The translations under genes and the position numbers were made by a program. A stretch of DNA of 8,858 nt from Acidobacteriota bacterium (lineage in GTDB: Bacteria; Acidobacteriota; Vicinamibacteria; Vicinamibacterales; UBA8438): the NCBI GenBank assembly GCA_011523485.1, contig WTGR01000924.1, forward strand, positions 1-8,858, written 5' to 3'. Shown piece by piece: positions 6,421-8,858 of this stretch; position 1 is the stretch's first letter, and every line of letters begins with the position of its first letter. Below the pieces are notes generated by a model. It ran no database searches and had not been told where the DNA came from. It worked only from the letters and a program-made list of their open reading frames with translations.

Positions 6421-6443
6421 TGCACCTTCACGCAGCGTGTCAA
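6415..6443 (-). promoter_or_regulatory. Promoter of the amidohydrolase gene
   Basis: The minus strand has a perfect -35 hexamer TTGACA (6443-6438), a 17-base spacer, and GACCAT (6420-6415) as a weak -10. The strong -35 with a weak -10 suggests a regulated promoter. It lies in the 160-base gap after the amidase gene and is followed by a good Shine-Dalgarno. Confidence 0.45.
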
Positions 6444-6545
6444 CCGGGCAGGACGGCTCCGCAATGCACACACCGGTTGCATCGCCTCCGCACGAGCCCG
6501 CGCCCGGACCTGCCGGTCACCCGCGGCGGCCGGCCCCGGTCGCCC

Positions 6546-8132
6546 TCACGGCCCCAGCGGCGGCGTATGCACGGGCAGGCGGCGCGCCCCGGTCGCCTGC
6601 TCGAAGGCGTAGCCCAGAGCCAGCAGGCGGGGCTCGTCGAACGCGCGGCCGAGAAACGAGAGGCCGACGGGAAGTCCCTCGCCGGTAAAGCCGGCCGGCA
6701 CGATGAGATCGGGGAACCCGGTCAGATTGGCGTAACGGGTGGCCGAGCGCCCGCCTCCGCCGGACGGTGCGGGCGCGATATCGGCCCGGCCGGGCCGCCG
6801 GGGCGAGGTCGGGTAGACGATGGCCGCGAGCTCCTCGGCGTCCATGATCCCCTCGATCGCGGCGCGCACGAGCGGCAGGCCGTGTGCGCGCACGGCGCGG
6901 TACTCCGGATCCGAGAGCCGGCCGCTCTCCTCCTCCTCGCGCATCAGGCGCCAGCGTCCGGGATTGGGCAGCACACCGCCGTCCTCGCGGCCGTTGACAC
7001 GCACCGCGTCCTCGATCAGCCCGGCCAGCGTGGTCGGGAAGCCGGGCTTCAGGGTCGCGAGATAGTCGGCGATCTGCGCCCGGAACTCGCGGTAGCGGAT
7101 CGGGGCGTAGAAGTTGCCGGGAGCATCCAGCAGCCAGTCCGGGAAGCGCAGGTCGACGATCGTCGCCCCGGCGGACCGCAGCACGTCGAGCGAGGCCTCG
7201 ACGATCCAGTCCACCTCGGTGTCCTGGCCGAGAAAGTCGCGGGCGATGCCGATGCGCGCGCCCCGCAACGCGTCGGAGTCCAGGTACTGCGTGTAGTCGG
7301 TCTCGAAGCGTCCTTCGCTCGCCGCGGTGGCGTCGTCGGCGGGATCGACCCCGGTCATCACGCCGAGCGCGGCGGCCACGTCGTAGACGTGGCGGGCCAT
7401 CGGCCCCGCGGTGTCGAACGAGAGGGCGAGCGGGACGATGCCGTCGCGGCTGAGCAGTCCGTAGGTAGGCTTGAGCCCGGCGATGCCGTTGGCCGTCGAC
7501 GGTCCGCGCACCGACCCGCCGGTGTCGGTCCCCAGCCCCACCTGCGCGTACGCCGCCGCGATCGCCGCCCCGGTCCCGCCGGACGACCCGGATGGGCTGC
7601 GGGTCGGATCGTGCGGGTTCCGAGTACGTCCCCCAAGCGAGCTCATCGCGCCGCCGGAGGCGAACTCGCTCATGTTGACCTTGGCCAGGACGATGGCGCC
7701 GGCGTCGCGGAGCTTGCGCACCAGGAAGGCGTCGTCGGGCGGCAGCGAGCCGGCCAGCAGCACCGAGCCGGCGGTGGTCGGCAGGTCCGCCGTGTCGAGG
7801 TTGTCCTTCAGGACCACCGGGATACCGTGCAGCGGCGAGCGCGGTCCGTCCGCGGCCCGTTCGGCATCGAGCGCCCGCGCCCGCGCCGCCGCCTCCGGGT
7901 TCAACGCGATGACGGCGTTGAGTGCGGGGCCGGCGTCGTCGTACGCCGCGACGCGGGCCAGGTAGCTCCGCACCAGCTCCTCCGAGGTCAGCGTGCCGGC
8001 GTCGAACGCACGGTTCAGGTCCTCGATGGTGGCCGTCGTCACGTCGACGCCCTGTGCTCCGGCCGGCGGAGCGGCGGCGACGGCGAACAGCAGGAGCAGG
8101 CAGAAGGACGGGCCGCGATGGATTCGAGTCAT
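6546..8132 (-). CDS. Secreted amidase-signature enzyme
   Basis: The protein has 528 residues with a Sec signal peptide (about 1-27, core [12 protein letters not shown], cleavage near AGA-Q). The full amidase-signature triad is visible: Lys109 in GIPVVLKDN, cis-Ser183 in [12 protein letters not shown], and nucleophile Ser207 in [12 protein letters not shown], with the 24-residue Ser-Ser spacing of the family. The family hydrolyses carboxamides via an acyl-enzyme; the secreted form suggests an external or periplasmic substrate, not the Glu-tRNA(Gln) of GatA. Length and a C-terminal domain ending [14 protein letters not shown]...[16 protein letters not shown] are normal for stand-alone amidases. 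The ATG at 8132 overlaps the stop of the bpt remnant as ATGA. GGGAGG lies 11 bases upstream, a long spacing, so coupling may matter for its translation. Confidence 0.93.
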   Translation of the reverse strand: MTRIHRGPSFCLLLLFAVAAAPPAGAQGVDVTTATIEDLNRAFDAGTLTSEELVRSYLARVAAYDDAGPALNAVIALNPEAAARARALDAERAADGPRSPLHGIPVVLKDNLDTADLPTTAGSVLLAGSLPPDDAFLVRKLRDAGAIVLAKVNMSEFASGGAMSSLGGRTRNPHDPTRSPSGSSGGTGAAIAAAYAQVGLGTDTGGSVRGPSTANGIAGLKPTYGLLSRDGIVPLALSFDTAGPMARHVYDVAAALGVMTGVDPADDATAASEGRFETDYTQYLDSDALRGARIGIARDFLGQDTEVDWIVEASLDVLRSAGATIVDLRFPDWLLDAPGNFYAPIRYREFRAQIADYLATLKPGFPTTLAGLIEDAVRVNGREDGGVLPNPGRWRLMREEEESGRLSDPEYRAVRAHGLPLVRAAIEGIMDAEELAAIVYPTSPRRPGRADIAPAPSGGGGRSATRYANLTGFPDLIVPAGFTGEGLPVGLSFLGRAFDEPRLLALGYAFEQATGARRLPVHTPPLGP

Positions 8133-8385
8133 TGGGGAACAGGCCTCCCGTTCGGGTCCATGTCCGCGCGCGCCGGAACGACCGGCCGCGTTTCCTGCCA
8201 GCGGCCGTCGACCAGCAGTTGCAGCGGCTGATAGTCGATCTTGTACCGCATCTTGTCCGAATCCGCGATCCAGTAGCCGAGGTAGAGGTACGGCAGACCG
8301 CGCCGCCGTCCCGGTCGGCGAAGTAGAGACACTGGTGGGAGGCGACGAGAAAACGCCGGCGCGCGCCCATCGACGTCGCGGTCAT
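8129..8385 (-). pseudogene. bpt: Remnant of leucyltransferase gene bpt, internal deletion with frame change
   Basis: The C-terminal core is clear from about 8303 downwards: [19 protein letters not shown], then [18 protein letters not shown]. This is the conserved end of bacterial Bpt (aspartate/glutamate leucyltransferase), which adds Leu from Leu-tRNA to N-terminal Asp/Glu for N-degron degradation. Immediately before it, in another frame, from an ATG at 8385, is [19 protein letters not shown], resembling the N-terminal HxCxYLPxR-type motif of the same family. About 150 residues normally separating the two are absent, and they meet around 8295-8325. A full Bpt is roughly 235-250 residues. The ATG overlaps the stop of the upstream small ORF and the TGA overlaps the amidase start, so operon architecture is preserved. 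An assembly collapse is an alternative. In the C-terminal frame there is an ATG at 8419, but the residues before RRRGLPY do not resemble the family. Confidence 0.7.
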
Positions 8386-8534
8386 CGACCATCCAACGGA
8401 TACCGGTCGGGACCTGCACTCATGACGTCCTCGAGCGCCGCGTTGTCCGTCAGATCCACACCGGGCTTTACTCCCTGCCCCCGAGAGACGGGAATCGGCG
8501 GCCCGGGTTCGGCGCGATGTCGCTTGTCTTCCAC
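8382..8534 (-). CDS. Small ORF of 50 codons in the bpt operon, unknown function
   Basis: The frame runs from a GTG at 8534 to a TGA at 8384-8382. GAGAGG lies seven bases before the GTG, and the ORF begins 11 bases after the aldolase stop. Its TGA overlaps the bpt ATG (8385) as ATGA. The peptide begins with E-D-K-R-H-R, is proline-rich, and its C-terminal half has [17 protein letters not shown] and ends RYPLDGR. There is no signal or membrane segment. Third-position GC is about two thirds, lower than in the neighbouring genes, so coding status is less sure in the first half. I recognise no family. It fills what would otherwise be an empty gap. Confidence 0.5.
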   Translation of the reverse strand: MEDKRHRAEPGPPIPVSRGQGVKPGVDLTDNAALEDVMSAGPDRYPLDGR

Positions 8535-8545
8535 AGGCCGCCCTC

Positions 8546-8858
8546 TCAACCGTGCGCCGCGGAGGCGATCCGGCCGATTGCAGCGAGCGACTTCTCGACG
8601 CCCTGCCGGGAGACGTCGAGATGCGTCACCGCCCGGATCTGCCCGCCCGCGCCGCCTATCCGTACGCCGGCCGCAGCCAAGCGGTCGACGAACTCGCGGT
8701 TGCTCAGGCCCAGGCCGCTCACGTCGAAGAAGACCATGTTGGTCTGCGGCGCCGTGTTGCGCACCTTGATGCCGTCGATCGCGGCCAGGCCGCCCGCCAG
8801 CAGGCGGGCGTGCTCATGATCCTCGGCCAGCCGGTCGACGTGGTGGTCGAGGGCGTAC
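8546..8858 (-). CDS. ltaE: Low-specificity L-threonine aldolase, C-terminal part (runs off window)
   Basis: The frame is open from the window edge to the TGA at 8548-8546, giving the last 103 residues. It reads HHVDRLAEDHEHARLLAGGL, then TNMVFFDVSG, then GVRIGGAGGQIRAVTHLDVS and a final amphipathic helix. This is the small C-terminal domain of the fold-type I PLP enzymes that split L-threonine or L-allo-threonine into glycine and acetaldehyde. RAVTHLDV is a hallmark of the threonine aldolase family. The PLP-binding lysine lies outside the window, so activity cannot be judged. The ORF at 8382-8534 begins 11 bases after the stop, which places it at the head of, or inside, the bpt-amidase operon. 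Confidence 0.88.
   Translation of the reverse strand, partial: YALDHHVDRLAEDHEHARLLAGGLAAIDGIKVRNTAPQTNMVFFDVSGLGLSNREFVDRLAAAGVRIGGAGGQIRAVTHLDVSRQGVEKSLAAIGRIASAAHG

Noticed and set aside
5046..6482. A 478-codon minus-strand frame with RRLTGAFA repeats
   Set aside because: It overlaps the amidohydrolase in another frame. The peptide repeat merely reflects the 24-bp DNA repeat, and the rest is low-complexity arginine-rich.
6480..6545. Terminator after the amidase gene
   Set aside because: GC-rich GCCGG...CCGGC pairings exist, but the loop is long and no T tract follows. A rho-dependent end is equally possible.
2460..8231. Long + strand open frames (2460-3764, 3466-5010, 5294-6688, 6477-8231)
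   Set aside because: They lie antisense to genes with clear domains, have arginine/proline/alanine-rich compositions typical of high-GC shadow frames, and contain no recognisable motif.
8129..8419. An intact 96-residue protein starting at the ATG at 8419
   Set aside because: Only the residues from about RRRGLPY onward match a family. The N-terminal part is arginine-rich frame shadow of the small ORF and the Bpt-like start.
1..8858. Mobile element or genomic-island signs
   Set aside because: No transposase, integrase, tRNA, terminal inverted repeat or marked composition change was seen.

Overview
All supported genes in this window lie on the minus strand, so transcription runs from high to low coordinates. 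The DNA is very GC-rich with strongly GC-biased third codon positions. The gene content points to an environmental Acidobacteriota genome, possibly Vicinamibacteria, or a similar high-GC heterotroph: tandem secreted proteins with the MGDSRGHW signature, a DUF6152 protein, an FG-GAP/VCBS propeller and secreted amide hydrolases. The taxonomic call is inference from gene families, with no marker gene present.

Right part (8858 down to 6546) looks like one operon. It holds the C-terminal end of a PLP-dependent threonine aldolase, a previously unlisted 50-codon ORF with its own Shine-Dalgarno, a remnant of the N-degron leucyltransferase gene bpt, and a complete secreted amidase-signature enzyme. 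The last three are linked by ATGA stop/start overlaps. The bpt remnant appears to have lost its middle: an N-terminal motif in one frame runs directly into the conserved C-terminal core in another frame.

Middle part (about 6545 to 3525) holds a Tat-exported amidohydrolase/deacetylase-family metallohydrolase (COG3964-like) with its own promoter and an inverted repeat over the -10 region. Its 3' end lies in a block of tandem 24-bp repeats that copy the stop codon three times and fold into GC hairpins. Next come a secreted FG-GAP/VCBS beta-propeller protein and a 59-residue membrane protein with its own promoter.

Left part (3389 to 1) is a cluster of secreted proteins of one poorly described family. 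It comprises a fusion of a c-type cytochrome domain to the family domain, a translationally coupled paralogue, a small DUF6152 protein, a strong hairpin terminator, and the start of a third paralogue that runs off the window. This cluster is the best candidate for an undescribed periplasmic function. The cytochrome fusion suggests that the family domain works next to electron transfer, but substrate and reaction cannot be read from the sequence.

No tRNA, rRNA, CRISPR array, insertion sequence or phage gene was seen. No stretch over about 165 bases lacks a gene call.
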